Shown: positions 1 to 12,921, numbered from the stretch's first letter. The stretch: DNA of 64,000 bases from Lingula anatina (GCF_001039355.2 NW_019775417.1:336185-400184); one strand, 5' to 3'. The notes: generated from the sequence alone by a model not told the origin. Program-made: numbers and translations.

Positions 1-299
1 AAAATGTTTTTTCTCGTTGTGTGTATGTCAATTACTTATCTACCGGGTACATATAAGTGCAAGGAAGTTACCTACTCTAAAGGCAAAATTTTCCTTTTCG
101 TTATATTATTCATCACCCCATGAGGTTCTGTTACTAAAACCTTACTGTTTTCTAAAAACACGAAATATTTCTTAAATTTTTTTTACAATATCAATAATTT
201 AAATCAACAACAAAAATTAACAATTTTTAATAGTGAGAAAGGGAAAGATTTAATAAGAAAATTTTGATCAGTCAATTTTTGGTGACGATATTCAAATAG

Positions 300-535
300 A
301 TCTACGGACTGCTGCTCGTTATGATAACAATTGGGCAGTTGAATAAAAACGCGCTGCTATTTTGTAAGGCACCTGGATGCCGTAATATCAGAAATAGGGG
401 AAGAAGGGTAAATACAATAAAACAGGACAAAACGATATTTGAATCAGACCGGCTCAGCTTCACAGTCACAGCAGAGTTAAACATATGTGGTGAATCCTTA
501 ATTCATAATCATGGTGACTTGAATATTATTTAAGG
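300..535 (+). pseudogene. THAP-like relic in array unit 1
   Basis: CKAPGCRNIRNRGRR is encoded at about 361-405 and aligns with CVVPGCHNQRYNKK at 55299-55340. The upstream DNA (GTTATGATAAC..TGGGCAGTTGA) aligns with GCAGTGATAACACATGGACA at about 55233. Equivalent relics lie near 7080-7170, 12350-12460 and 16040-16160, with more damage. Confidence 0.45.
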
Positions 536-1119
536 GATATATAATTAAACTGGTGGAAAGAAGTATGTTAATTTAGACTTTATGTAGCATTTACCTTTGA
601 CATATTCAGATCTATGTATCTCTATATAATGCTGGTTGCATGTCAGCCATTAAAATTTCTTAACATTGCATTCTGTAATTGATGGGAGCTAAGTTTTATG
701 GATTAAGATGTGATGTGGCGAGTTGCATTATGCAAGATGCAAGATGTGATGTGGCGAGTCTCAATTTGTTTCTTTCTCAGCTCTTGTTCCGTGATGTTCA
801 TGTCGAAATGAAGTCATGTGGAAACCAACTGTAGGTGTGAATAGATCACGTATTAGTTAGAAATATGCTGAATGTTTTTTAAAAATAAAATTCCAGTAAT
901 TACAAAATTAACAAAGGGTCACATATACATATCGAACCTGTATGGTCGCTTTCAGCAAATTTTTATTAACTTGGTATGTCGATTCTGAAAAATGTAGTTC
1001 ATTCCAATCTAGAAGTACAATCCCAAAGCAAAAGGAAGAAGTGTTAATGCTTTAATGGTGATCCATATAGGATACTGACCAATTTCATATTACAGAAGAC
1101 TAATTGTAGTGGTAACATT

Positions 1120-4100
1120 TTAACAATGTTCCTCATATGTTGCGACCTTGAAGTTGGTCTTGGTGACAGTGTCCCAGGATATGAGACTTCCCTCGTTAGT
1201 ATTGGCACATATTGCCAGGCCGGGGATGTCGACGTTATCGTGGTTCCAGACGTTGACGCCGCCGACGAATCCCACGAATGATGGATGCTTAGGAAGAGTA
1301 TCAGGACTTGCCTCACACTGAGTGTGTCCAACAACCCATTTACCGCCTGGAATTGTGTATTAGAATGACACAAATTTAAAATCAAGACTTCATTATTCAT
1401 AACAAGTTGAAACAATAATGTTTTGTAAAAATTGCATATTCACAGAAGTTATATATACTGCATTCGTCAGATCAAAGGACTCGATCCGTTGATGGGTCCT
1501 AAATTAGAGTAAGGGATATTAAAACATTTTGACACTATGCCAGATCATGGGTCATATCAACTGATTGATCTGGTCGTTATTTTACAAGTGAATCCTATGA
1601 CATGATCACCAAAAGCAACCCCGTGAATCGTTTGACAGTTCAGTGAAGAAATGTATACGATGTTTACAGTGAAGTTTTTTAACATGCTATGCCCTGCTTG
1701 CTCATGTTGATATTTTGGAAAGATAAGAAGCTATAGCAAGTAGAAATATAAATTTCCATATCATCCAAATTATCATGTCATTTTACCTCCAGGTATACGT
1801 GAAACTTTAACACGTTGACTCAGCGCGTGGATACCATCCCTGTAGATATTAACCTCTCTCTTGGCACCACTCCACACCACACACCAGTGGTGCCAATTCC
1901 CATCGGCCGGTAGGGGTGCTTTGGCATGAGAGGACCCATTCAGTACATTATCACCTTTCAAGACAACCGAGTAGCCGTGACCAACGGGGCTGTATCCAAG
2001 TTCAATACACTGGCGACAACTCTCTGAGCCGTAGGATAGAATGGGGCCGCTTGTGGTACGGATGGTTTTGATCCATACGCAGGCTGTGAAGACGTTTAAA
2101 TCAGGGGTATTTGTGTGTAGTAGTGACCAAGAGAGGGTGCTACCTGGCTCGGGGAAGTGCAGAACTCGATTACCACCTGAAATTTAAAAAAATGAACACT
2201 GACATGAAGGACAAGATCACTGCCACAACACCAAAACGAAGATAGTAAACACTAGGACAAACTTTTAGAAACATCATAATCTGGCGGTAGCTTGCGATCA
2301 CATTGCGAACTGAATAAGGAGCTTTGGCATATTTCGCTCGGCAAACAGTGGCATACCGGTTGCAACAAGGTTGCTTTACAGTAGTTGCAACGTCTTAAAT
2401 ACCACATTTAAATTACAAGTTCCAAGTCACATCGTTTGCTGAGTGGTAAACAACCTGTCAGTAACCACTTGATAATTAAAAAAAAAACGGTTGCAGGATT
2501 GTGGGGATCGATTGCCGACTGGTTACCACATGGTCGCAAAGATCATATGTGCCACAAACTTAAAACGGTTGCAGCTTTCACATCAACTCCCCCTCAGAAG
2601 ACAAGCAATATATTCTAGTAAAATACAAGTAGCGCCTTCATTGAACCTTTTTAAACGATCTGTTCATGACCATTTTCAGACCTTATTGTACTTACTGTGG
2701 ATCTATCTATCTCCAAGGGGATTCTCGCTAAATTGCAATCAACGTAAGGGGCTTGGATGTCTGTCACGCCTGTGAAGCTGCTAGGATATAACTTAATATC
2801 GTTTAGCAGCTTCAGTAAGCTTTCTAGTCATTTAAGCCTCTTACGTTTTAATCAATTTAGCGAGAATCCTCTCGGAGATTGATCGAACCTGGTATATCGA
2901 TCTAAGTAAGGGAACGCAGTCTATGACACCCCAATTTCCTATCAAAACACGCAGTTAGACTGACAGCAGTAAATTAGCATACACGGTGGTTGTCTCACGC
3001 AAGAAAGGCAGAGTTAACCAAAATATTCTAGTTTGCACCTTTAAAGATATTATCTGTCTGTGGTTATCTCAGATCAAGGTTAATGCACATTTTGTTTTTA
3101 ATGCACACTGCACAACGTTGTTTGACTATAAATCACATCTTCTCGCGCGATTTTTTCTACATTCTCCTCTTTAATTGACAACCCTAATTTTCAACAAAGA
3201 CAACCAGCTTTCATCTGCATTGACGAAAAGATTTAAATTACAAAGTTCTTGTTTTAAAAGCATTTTTGTTTTCAACCTTTTTATGACAACACTTCTGTTA
3301 TGGCCTACCACGCAATATCAGTTGTTCTTTCATGACTCTTCCCATATTCTCTCAATTTAAAATATTTATCTCAAAGCCACAATTTACTCAACTTATTGCT
3401 AAGTGTCTCCTCTTAAACCTTTTTATGGCAACACTTCTATTAGTTGTTCTTTCATGACTCTTCCTATATTCTCTCAATTTAAAATATTTATCTCAAAGCC
3501 ACAATTTACTCAACTTATTGCTAAGTGTCTAGTCCTTTACATGGTGTACGTACTACTTGTATATGACGGACCTTAATTGTCATTTTTGGTATGGTCAGTA
3601 GGTAGGGTGGATATTCACCCACGTGTACACAAACCTTCATACACAGACACATACACACAAGTAACAACAGGAACCAAAATAATGATAACAGTCTGCGACA
3701 CTCCTCCTACCTTTTTGTGCATTTTGCATTATGAAATCTAAGAACGATGTCTGAAATACAAAAGATATTTTTATCCCTCATATATTTCTACAATACCCGC
3801 ACGCTAAATTGCAATCAACGTAAGGGGCTTGGATGTCTGTCACGCCTGTGAAGCTGCTAGGATATAATTAAATATCGTTTAGCAGCTTCAGGAAGCTTTC
3901 TAGTCATTTAAGCCTCTTACGTTTTAATCAATTTAGCGAGAATCCTCTCGGAGATTGATCGAACCTGGTATATCGATCTAAGTAAGGGAACGCAGTCTAT
4001 GACACCCCAATTTCCTATCAAAACACGCAGTTAGACTGACAGCAGTAAATTAGCATACACGGTGGTTGTCTCACGCAAGAAAGGCAGAGTTAACCAAAAT

Positions 4101-6430
4101 ATTCTAGTTTGCACCTTTAAAGATATTATCTGTCTGTGGTTATCTCAGATCAAGGTTAATGCACATTTTGTTTTTTAATGCACACTGCACAACGTTGTTT
4201 GACTATAAAGCACATCTTCTCGCGCGATTTTTTCTACATTCTCATCTTTAATTGACAACCCTAATTTTCAACAAAGACAACCAACTTTCATCTGCATTGA
4301 CGAAAAGATTTAAATGACAAAGTTCTTGTTTTAAAAGCACTTTTGTTTTCAACCTGTTTATGACAACACTTCTGTTATGGCCTACCACGCAATATCAGTT
4401 GTTCTTTCATGACTCTTCCCATATTCTCTCAATTTAAAATATTTATCTCAAAGCCACAATTTACTCAACTTATTGCTAAGTGTCTAGTCCTTTACATGGT
4501 GTACGTACTACTTGTATATGAGGGACCTTAATTGTCATTTTTGGTATGGTCAGTAGGAAGGGTGGATATTCACCCACGTGTACACAAACCTTCATACACA
4601 GACACATACACACAAGTAACAACAGGAACCAAAATAATGATAACAGTCTGCGACACTCCTCCTACCTTTTTGTGCATTTTGCATTATGAAATCTAAGAAC
4701 GATGTCTGAAATACAAAAGATATTTTTATCCCTCATATATTTCTACAATACCCGCACGTTGTGAAACACTATATCTAATAAAGCAAATGGATACGGGTTA
4801 ATGATGTTATTTTGTTGTGGAAGTTTGTTTCATTTATTTTTGCACTGTTTACAAAGAAGCATTTCGATGCACACGCAAATCGGCCTAATCGGGTCATAAA
4901 TAAGCTCAGCACTGTGCTATATTTCATGGGCATATTTGAGTTGAAGAAAGGCAAGATATGTACGCAGTTATTTGGTTCACATACTATTTTATAATAATTA
5001 TTGTTATTTCTTAAAAACTGCACTGCACTTTTGTCTCAATGCTGTTTACAAATAAAATATCAGAATTACATGTAATTTTTTAAAAACCTCAACACTATCT
5101 ATTGTCCGAATGCATGAGGGTAGTTCTTTCCATAAAATGGGTGCTGCAATTGAAAATGCCCTGTGGCCGTAGGTTTTGTTATTATTTGTCAATTCTGGTA
5201 AAACAAAAAGCAGAGTTGGATGTGGTGGACCTGTTGAGACTGGCTGAGTTTGGATGTAGCCACATTAATCCAATACAATGCAAAAATAAACTATAACAAG
5301 TGGTTAAAGCCTTCAAACCGAATGTCGTAAAGTCCCCATATACCTCCATAGAGACAATAAAATAGAGTAAGCTTGTGAAACAAGATTCCACAATTTTAAA
5401 CATAATAATCGAAATAAAATACTGCCGGGCATCGGAGCGGCCTAAAACTTGGCACGCTTTCCGCAAACACTGCAGGCTACATCACCCCATCGCTCGTTTG
5501 TAAATTCCGTGCATGGCATACGCACAATCAAACCGTAAATACAAATTCTCGGCTTGACGTTTGAGTCGGTCCACTCCACCATCCAATTCAGGAAATGACG
5601 TAACCGCATTGGAATGGCTTCTTTTTCGTAATGGGAGGTTAGAGTGGACCGACGCAAACGTCAAGCCGAGAATTTAGTATTTTAGCAGTATTTTATTTCG
5701 ATTATTATGTTTAAAATTGTGGAATCTTGTTTCACAAGCTTACTCTATTTTATTGTCTCTATGGAAGTATATGGGGACTTTACGACATTCGGTTTGAAGG
5801 CTTTAACCACTTGTTATAGCTTATTTTTGCACTGTCCAAGGTTGTCCTAGGTGGTTTCAAGTTTATGCACCCGGTTTTAATATCATTTAGCGATTTTATG
5901 ACAATCGTTTACTATCCAATCAAGATGACAGCCGAACGTGGTCAAGGGTTTGGGATAGTTTGGAGATTTTTAAAGACCGTAGAAAACGGCTCTGGATATT
6001 TTACTGATGTCGATGGCCATATCGCGCCTGTTATAAAAATCACTCTTTGGTTTTTAACCTCATCTTTTTACCGTGACCATGCTGTTTCCGATTTTAAATA
6101 GTTCGGCATCTTGAGAAAAACGAGAGAAAAAGTGAACTAACTGTTTTGCCATCACTAAAAAAATAGTGAATTGGAGTTAAGTTATTGACTCAACTGAATT
6201 ATATTTATATATATTAAAGGTACTTGTGTGAAAAGACAAAATTTCAGGGTTATCAATGCACTCAACGTACTTTCGTCTTGGGAGTTGAACCCCCTTTTAA
6301 TAATGTACCCTGAAAGCAGTAATTACATTCATACCATACATATTACATTCACATATTTACCTGGAGCTGAGACTCCACTGTCAATACAAGAAATCCAAAC
6401 TAACGCTGCAAGCAGTGGATGTCCAAACAT
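1120..6430 (-). CDS. Pentraxin-like secreted protein, copy 1 (3 exons, 228 aa)
   Basis: Coding exons are complement(join(1120..1346, 1787..2176, 6361..6430)), 687 bp with stop. All boundaries are GT/AG and both introns are phase 1. Exon 1 encodes a signal peptide starting MFGHPLLAALVWISC. Exon 2 carries the two cysteines expected of the pentraxin jelly-roll (FTACVW and HHWCVVW) and the motif RTTSGPILSYG. Exon 3 carries GGVNVWNHDNVDIPGLAIC and EGSLISWDTV and ends EEHC-stop. The length is normal for single-domain pentraxins, which are usually secreted, oligomeric, calcium-dependent pattern-recognition lectins; a role in innate recognition is inferred from the family. The canonical H-x-C-x-S/T-W-x-S/T signature is relaxed to HWCVVWSG. 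The 4.2 kb first intron holds a tandem duplication, palindromic elements and a LINE piece. A polyadenylation signal (AATAAA on the minus strand) is at 962-967. Confidence 0.85.
2668..2922. mobile_element. Palindromic foldback element, copy A
   Basis: A long hairpin: ATTCTCGCTAAATTG at 2721 pairs with CAATTTAGCGAGAAT near 2860. The inner part GTAAGGGGCTT..GTCACGCC..AAGCTGCTA pairs with TAGCAGCTT..AAGCCTCTTAC. Terminal sequences (GACCATT..GATCTATC and GATCGATCTAAG..GGGAACGCAGTC) are inverted relatives of the termini of other family members. Confidence 0.7.
2727..4757. repeat. Recent tandem duplication, period 1076 bp
   Basis: 2727-3802 and 3803-4757 are nearly identical apart from a few substitutions. 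The first copy has an extra internal repeat of about 110 bp around 3410-3520 that the second lacks. The duplication lies in intron 1 of pentraxin copy 1 and starts inside the palindromic element, so the second palindrome (3803-3988) lacks its left terminus. The near identity implies a young event. Confidence 0.85.
5085..5262 (-). mobile_element. LINE 3' remnant (array unit 1)
   Basis: Sequence around 5100-5262 matches 10690-10862 and 15440-15620 closely. The homology stops at 5262, where the nested-hairpin element (5276-5838) and a following unrelated stretch replace the RT-coding portion. Confidence 0.6.
5276..5838. mobile_element. Foldback element with nested inverted repeats
   Basis: The outer arms (about 5276-5424 and 5690-5838) are near-perfect reverse complements, starting CAATGCAAAAATAAACTATA. 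An inner pair (about 5550-5585 and 5640-5675, containing TCTCGGCTTGACGTTTG and its complement) lies inside. The full length is about 560 bp and it encodes nothing recognisable. The other array units lack it, so the insertion is specific to unit 1. Confidence 0.75.
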
Positions 6431-7824
6431 GGTAGTGTTCCTCACAGAAACAAAGAAAGTATACCAATATGCTGCAGTATGACTGCTAACAAATGCTCGT
6501 TTCTCTGATGATCTGAGGCGAATTTAATTTATTTCCATTCGGTTTGTTTTGTGTGTTTCAAAGCGAGGCTTGGGATAAAAATCACACTACATTTTGTATG
6601 CGGGCGTCGCTTTACTTCTTTATGTAATGCTACTTAACAACAAGATATATCTGAGCCACTACAACTGATTACAATGCCATGCAGGATTGAAAGCCGTGAG
6701 TGGTAAAGGGTTTCAATATGATCTCTCTTTTTAATGAAGATAGATGCGTTAAAAAAGCCTAAATTGGCCTAAATGGCTTTTCGTATCATGGATGTCAATT
6801 ACTTATCTACATATACGTGCAATGAAACTAAACATTTTAAGAGTAAAAAAAAAATGTAAAAAAAGTTGTATTATTCATCACCCCATACTGTTCTGTTACT
6901 AAAACCCTAATGTTTTTTAAAAGCACGAAATGTTTATTGATTTTTTTACAATATCGTTACTTAACAACAAAAATTAACAATTTTATACTGAGAAAGGGAA
7001 AACTTTTATGAAAAAATTCTAATTGGTCAATTTCTGCGGATCTGGTGACGATATTCAAATAGATCTACGGACTGCCTTGTCGTTATAATAACACTTGGAC
7101 AGTTGACTAAAAACCGCGGTGAAAAACGCGCCGCTATTTTGTAAGGCATATGGATGCCGTTTTATCAGATAAAATTCAACTTACTGAAAATATTATGTTG
7201 ATTTAGAATGTATCTAGAATTAAGCTTTTACATATTCAGATCTATGTATTTGTATATATAGCAGGATGCAAGTCAGCCATTAGCCATTAAAATTAATTTA
7301 CATTGCAATCTGTTATTGATGAAAGAGTAAACTCGTAATTGATCGAGAGAGTTAAGTTTTAATTGATAAAGACGTGATGTGGCAAGTTGCAAGTCAGTCA
7401 TGGGGGTTAAATCAGAGGAATAAAAGAGTTGACTGAGAAATATGCATTTGAACGTCACATGTACTCTCATTATGTTTCTTAGCCCTTATTCCGAGATATT
7501 CATGTTCGAAATGAGGTCATGTGGAAAACAACTGTAGATGTGAATTGATCACGTATTAGTTAGAAACAGGCTGGATAAATATTTTTTTTGTAAAATTCCA
7601 ATAATTACAAAATTAACAAAGGGTCATATATACACATCGAACCCATATGGTCACTTTCAGCAAATTTTTATTAACTTGGTATGTCGATTCTGAAAAATGT
7701 AGTTCATTCCAATCGAAAAGTACAATCTCAAAGCAAAAGGAAGAGGTGTTAATGCTTTAATGGTGATCCATATAGGATACTGACCAATTTCATATTACAG
7801 AAGATTAATTGTAGTGGTAACATT

Positions 7825-10800
7825 TTAACAATGTTCCTCATATGTTGCGACCTTGAAGTTAGTCTTGGTGACGGTATCCCAGGATATGAGACTTCCCTCG
7901 TTAGTATTGGCACAAATTGCCAGGCCGGGGATGTCGACTTTATCATGGTTCCAGACGTTGACGCCACCAACGAATCCCACGAATGATGGATGTCTAGGAT
8001 ATGCAATGGGCGTTGCCTCGTGATGGGTGTGTCCAATCACCCACTTACCACCTGAAATTTTGTCATTATGAATATGAATGTTATTGGAATTATTTGGACA
8101 ATGATTTATACTTTTTATAATAAAAACAGCAGTGCTTTGTTCAAGTTACATATTAACAGAGGGGTATACTCTGCATTCTTTAGAGCTAAGTACTCCCGCC
8201 GAGATGGGTCTCAAATCACAGCAAGGAATATTAAACATATTAACACCAGTTTATGGATCATATAAGATAACTTGATATTACCAAATTCTTCAGATGAAAT
8301 ATAAATCTTGAACATCAAAAGCAACTCATTAATTGTTTGAACATTTTAGTGTAGAAATTACTGTTTCCAGCGCAGCTGTTTACATTCTTTTTACAAACTT
8401 GGCTCATATTTGTATGCTCGGAAGCCAAAGAACTATAACAAATATATATCTTTCTGTGTTCATACACCATTTTCTAATTACCTCCGGGTATGCGTGAAAT
8501 TTTAACATGTTGACTCAGCGCGTGGAGACCATCCCTGTAGATGTTAACCTCTCTCTTGGCACCACTCCACACCACACACCAGTGGTGCCAGTTCCCATCG
8601 GCCGGTAGGGGCGCTTCAGCACGAGAGGACCCACTCAATACATTATCGCCTTTCAAAACAACGGAGTAGCCGTGACCAACATGGCTGTATTCAAGTTCAA
8701 TACACTGGCGACAACTCTCTGTGCCGTAGGATAGAATGGGGCCGCTTGTGGTGCGAATGGTCTTGGTCCATACGCAGGCTGTGAAGGCGTTTAAATCAGG
8801 TGCATTTGTGTGCAGTAGTGACCATGATAGGGTGTTATCTGGCTCAGGGAAATGCAGAACTCGATTACCACCTGAATTTTAAAAATGAACGCTGACATGA
8901 AGGACAAGATCACTGCCACAACACCAAAACTAAGAAAGTAAAGCCAACATCATAATCTGGCGGTCACTTGCGATCACATTGCGAGCTGAATAAGAAGCTT
9001 TGACATATTTTGCTCGGCAAACAGTCGCAAACCAGTTGCAACAAGGTTACAGTATTTGCAACATCTTAGATACCACATTTAAATTACAAGTTACAAGCCA
9101 CATCGTTTGCCGATTAGTAAACAACCTGTCAGTAACCACTTGATAATTAAAAAAACCGGTCGCAGAATTGTAGCGATCGATTGCCGACTGGTAACCACAT
9201 GGTCGCAAAGATCATATGTGCCACAAACTTAAAACGGTTGCAGCTTTCACATCAACTCCCCCTCAGAAGACAAGCAATACATTCTAGTAAAATTCAAGTA
9301 GCGCCTTCATGAAACCCTTTTAACCGATCTGTTCATGACCATTCCCAGACCTTATTGTACTTAATGTGGATCTATCTATCTCCAAGGGGATTCTCGCTAA
9401 ATTGCAATCAACGTAAGGGGCTTAGATGTCTGTCACGCCTGTGAAGCTACTAGGATATAATTTAATATCGTTTAGCAGCTTCAGTAAGCTTTCCAGTCAT
9501 CTAAGCCTCTTACGTTTTAATCAATTTAGCGAGGAACCTCTTGAAGATGGATCGAACCTGGTATATCGATATAAGTAAGGGAACACCCCATTTTCCTTCA
9601 GTAAAGATTAGGCCTCACTGTCATAACACGAAGTTAGACCGACCGCAGTAAATTAGCATACACGGTGGTTGTCTCACGCAAGAAAGGCAGAGTTAACCAA
9701 AATATTCTAGTTTGCACCTTTAAAGATATTATCTGTCTGTGGTTATCTCAGATCAAGGTTAATGCACATTTTGTTTTTTAATGCACACTGCACAACGTTG
9801 TTTGACTATAAAGCACATCTTCTGGCACGATTTTTTCTACATTCTCAACTTCAATTGACAACCCTAATTTACAACAAAGACAACCAGCTTTCATCTGCAT
9901 TGACGAAAGGATTTCAATGACAAAGTTCTTGTTTTAAAAGCATTTTTCTTTTCAACCTTTTTATGACAACACTTCTGTTATGGCCTTCCACGCAATATCA
10001 GTTGTTCTTTCATGACTCTTCCCATATTCTCTCAATTTAAAATATTCATCTCAAAGCCACAATTTACTCAGCTTATTGCTAAGTGTATAGTCCTTTACAT
10101 GTTGTACGTACTATTTGTATATGACGGACCTTAATTGTCATTTTTAGTATGGTCAGTAGGTAGGGTGGATATTCACCCACGTGTTCACAAACCTTCATAC
10201 ACAGACACATACACACAAGTAACAACAGGGACCAAAATAATGATAACAGTCTGCGACACTCCTCCTACCTTTTTGTGCAGTTTGCATTATGAAATCTAAG
10301 AACGATGTCTAAAAAACAAAAGAAAATGTTCTCCCTCATATATTTCTACAATACCCGCACGTTGTTAAACACTATATCCAATAAAGCAAATTGATACGGG
10401 TTTATGTTGTAATTTTGTTGTGGAAGTTTGTTTCATTTATTTTTGCACTGTTTACAAAGAAGCATTTCGATGCACACGCAAATCGGCCTAATCGGGTCAT
10501 AAATAAGCTCAGCACTATGCTATATTTCATGGGCATATTTGAGTTGAAGAAAGGCAAGACATGTAGGCAGTTATTCGGTTCACATACTATTTTATAATTA
10601 TTATCATTATTTCTTAAAAACTGCACGGCACTTTTGTCTCAATGCTGTTTACAAATGAAATATTAGAATTACATGTAATTTTTTAAAAACCTCAACACTA
10701 TCTATTGTCCGAATGCGTGAGGGTAGTTCTTTCCATAAAATGGGTGCTGCATTTGAAAATGCCCTGTGGCCGTAGGTTTTGTTATTCTTTGTCAATTCTG

Positions 10801-11634
10801 GTAAAACAAAAAGTAGAGTTGGATGTGGTGGACCTGTTGAGACTGGCTGAGTTTGGATGTAGCAGAGAATTAAAATATGAAGGGCATTCTGGTGAATTTA
10901 AAAACAAACAGCAGTATTTTTAAAATAATTCTCTATCGTACTGGAAGCCAATGTAGTTGAAATAAGATAGGTGAAATGTTTGATCTGAGAGGGGATTTGG
11001 TCAGTAGTCGTGCTGCAGCATTTTGGACAGATTCAAATTTTTCAATTTGGAACAGAGAAATACCATACTGTAGACTCTCTCCGTAGTCAAAATGTGAAGT
11101 AATGAATGCATGGGCAAGCCTCTCCATTTGACCTTTGTCAAGGGTATGGGATAGTTTGGATATTTTTAAAGACCGTAGAAAACGGCTCTGGATATTTTAC
11201 TGATGTCGATGGCCATATCGCGCCTGTTATAAAAAATCACTCCTTGGTTTTTAACCTCATCGTTTTACCGTGACCATGCTGTTTCCGATTTTTAATAGTT
11301 CGGCATTTTGAGAAAAACGAGAGAAAAAGTGAACTAACTGTTTTGCCATCACTAAAAAAATAGTGAATTGGAGTTAAGTTATTGACTCAACTGAATTATA
11401 TTTATATATATTAAAGGCACTTGTGGGAAAAAGACAAAATTTCAGGGTTATCAATGCACTCAACGTACTTTCGTCTTGGGAGTTGAACCCCCCTTGTAAT
11501 AATGTACCCTGATGGGAAAGCAGTAATTACATTCATACCATACATATTACATTCACATATTTACCTGGAGTTGAGACTCCTCTGTCAATACAAGAAATCC
11601 AGACTAACGCTGCAAGCAGAGGATGTCCAAACAT
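7825..11634 (-). CDS. Pentraxin-like secreted protein, copy 2 (3 exons, 228 aa)
   Basis: Coding exons are complement(join(7825..8051, 8482..8871, 11565..11634)). The architecture is the same as in copy 1: signal peptide MFGHPLLAALVWISC, a middle exon with FTACVW, SCRQC and HHWCVVWSG, and a terminal exon with VWNHDKVDIPGLAIC ending EEHC-stop. Frames are open and splice sites are GT/AG at both phase 1 introns. Intron 1 (about 2.7 kb) keeps a palindromic element at 9337-9586 and a minus-strand LINE fragment at 10700-11160. The terminal exon has HTHHEATPIAYPRHP where copy 1 has HTQCEASPDTLPKHP, so this is a separate member and not an assembly duplicate. The polyadenylation signal is at 7667-7672. 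The function is that of the family only. Confidence 0.85.
9337..9586. mobile_element. Palindromic foldback element, copy B
   Basis: Same arms as copy A (TTCTCGCTAAATTG and CAATTTAGCGAGGAA), in the same position within intron 1 of pentraxin copy 2. It is orthologous by unit duplication. Confidence 0.7.
10700..11160 (-). mobile_element. LINE reverse-transcriptase C-terminal fragment (array unit 2)
   Basis: The minus strand reads ERLAHAFITSHFDYGESLQYG, then QIEKFESVQNAAARLLTKSP and ISPILFQLHWLPVR, a canonical LINE RT thumb region. It sits in intron 1 of pentraxin copy 2 and is shared at the same place by the unit at 15440-15900 and, in shorter form, at 5085-5262, so it inserted before the units duplicated. 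Confidence 0.75.
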
Positions 11635-12634
11635 GATAGTGTCCCTTACAGAAACAAAGACAGTATACCAATATGCTGCAGTATGACTGTTAACAAATGC
11701 TCGTCTCTCTGATAATTTGAGGCGAATTTAATTTATTTCCATTTGGTTTGTTTCGTGTCTTTCAAAACGAGGCTTGGGATAAAAAGCACACTGCATTTTG
11801 TATGCGGGCGTCGCTTTACTACTTTATGTAAAGCTATCTAATAAAATATATCTGAGTTACTGCAACTGATTACAATGCTATGCAACGCAGAAAGCCGTGA
11901 GTGGTGTAAGGCTTAAATATGACCTCCCTTTTTATGATAGATAGATTTGTTAAAAAACCTAATTGCCAAAATAAATTGGCCATAAGGCTTTTTTCTCCTT
12001 TCTTTTATGTCAATTACTAAGTTATGGAAGATAAAAAGGCTTTAATTGGCCAAAATGAATCATGTTTGCCAATTACTTATCTACATATACGTGCAATGAA
12101 ATTAAACATTTTCAGAGTAAAAAAATTGTAAAAATAATTGTATTACTCACCACCCCATACGGTTCTGTTACTAAAACCTTACTGTTTTCTAAAAACACGA
12201 AATGTTTATTGATTTTTTTACAATATCATTACTTTAAATCAGCAACAAAAATTAACAATTTTATACTGAGAGAGGGAAAACTTTCATGAGAAAATGCTAA
12301 TTGGTCAATTTCTGCGAATCTGGTGACGATATTCAAATAGATCTACGGACTGCCTTGTGGTTATGATAACCCTTTGACAGATGACTAAAAAACGCGGCGA
12401 AAAAACGCGCCGCTATTTTGTAAGGTACTGTACATGGATGCCGTATTATCAGACATGGGAGAAGAACTGGAAATACAATACAACAGGATAGAGCGATATT
12501 TGAATCATACCGGCTCATCTTCATACTAACCCTTTATGATAACCCTTTGACAGATGACTAAAAGAAATGTTAATGCTTTAATGACGATCCATACTGCCAA
12601 ATCTCACATTGCAGTAATCACATATGGTAACATT

Positions 12635-12850
12635 TTAACAATACTCCTTATACGATGCGACCTTGAAGTTAGTCTTGGTGACAGTATCTCAGGAAATGAG
12701 ACTCCCCTCGTTAGTATTGGCACATATTGCCAGGCCAGGGATGTCGACTTTATCATGGTTCCAGACGTTGACGCCGCCGACAAATCCGACAAATGAAGGA
12801 TGCTTAGGAGGACAATCAGGTGTCGCCTCGTAATGAGTGTGTCCAACCAC

Positions 12851-12853
<3 letters not shown>
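12635..12853 (-). pseudogene. Pentraxin terminal-exon pseudogene, nonsense codon and TA break
   Basis: The minus strand reads as the pentraxin terminal exon (VVGHTHYEATPDCPPKHPS, then VWNHDKVDIPGLAIC, ending KEYC-stop). The conserved Trp codon of SLISWDTV is TGA (plus strand 12689-12691). The start of the exon, including the acceptor and the GGKW codons, is replaced by a TA microsatellite beginning at 12853. No middle exon or signal exon adjoins it, so this is a dead fragment. Confidence 0.85.

Positions 12854-12918
<65 letters not shown>
12853..12918. repeat. (TA)n microsatellite
   Basis: An uninterrupted TA dinucleotide run. It sits exactly where the pentraxin terminal-exon fragment ends; on its other side the sequence resumes as the 3' flank of another array unit (compare 12919 onward with about 630 onward). 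It therefore marks a junction between two array units. Confidence 0.95.

Positions 12919-12921
<3 letters not shown>

Noticed and set aside
5442-5664. Two overlapping minus-strand frames of 60-71 codons
   Set aside because: They lie in the arms of the foldback element, where complementary arms create mirrored open frames. No domain is seen.
12604-12846. Open minus-strand frames in a second frame across each pentraxin terminal exon (for example here and near 16901, 29768, 51727)
   Set aside because: They repeat in every copy because the exon is conserved in its true frame. They lack start context and a signal peptide, and read the same DNA out of frame.
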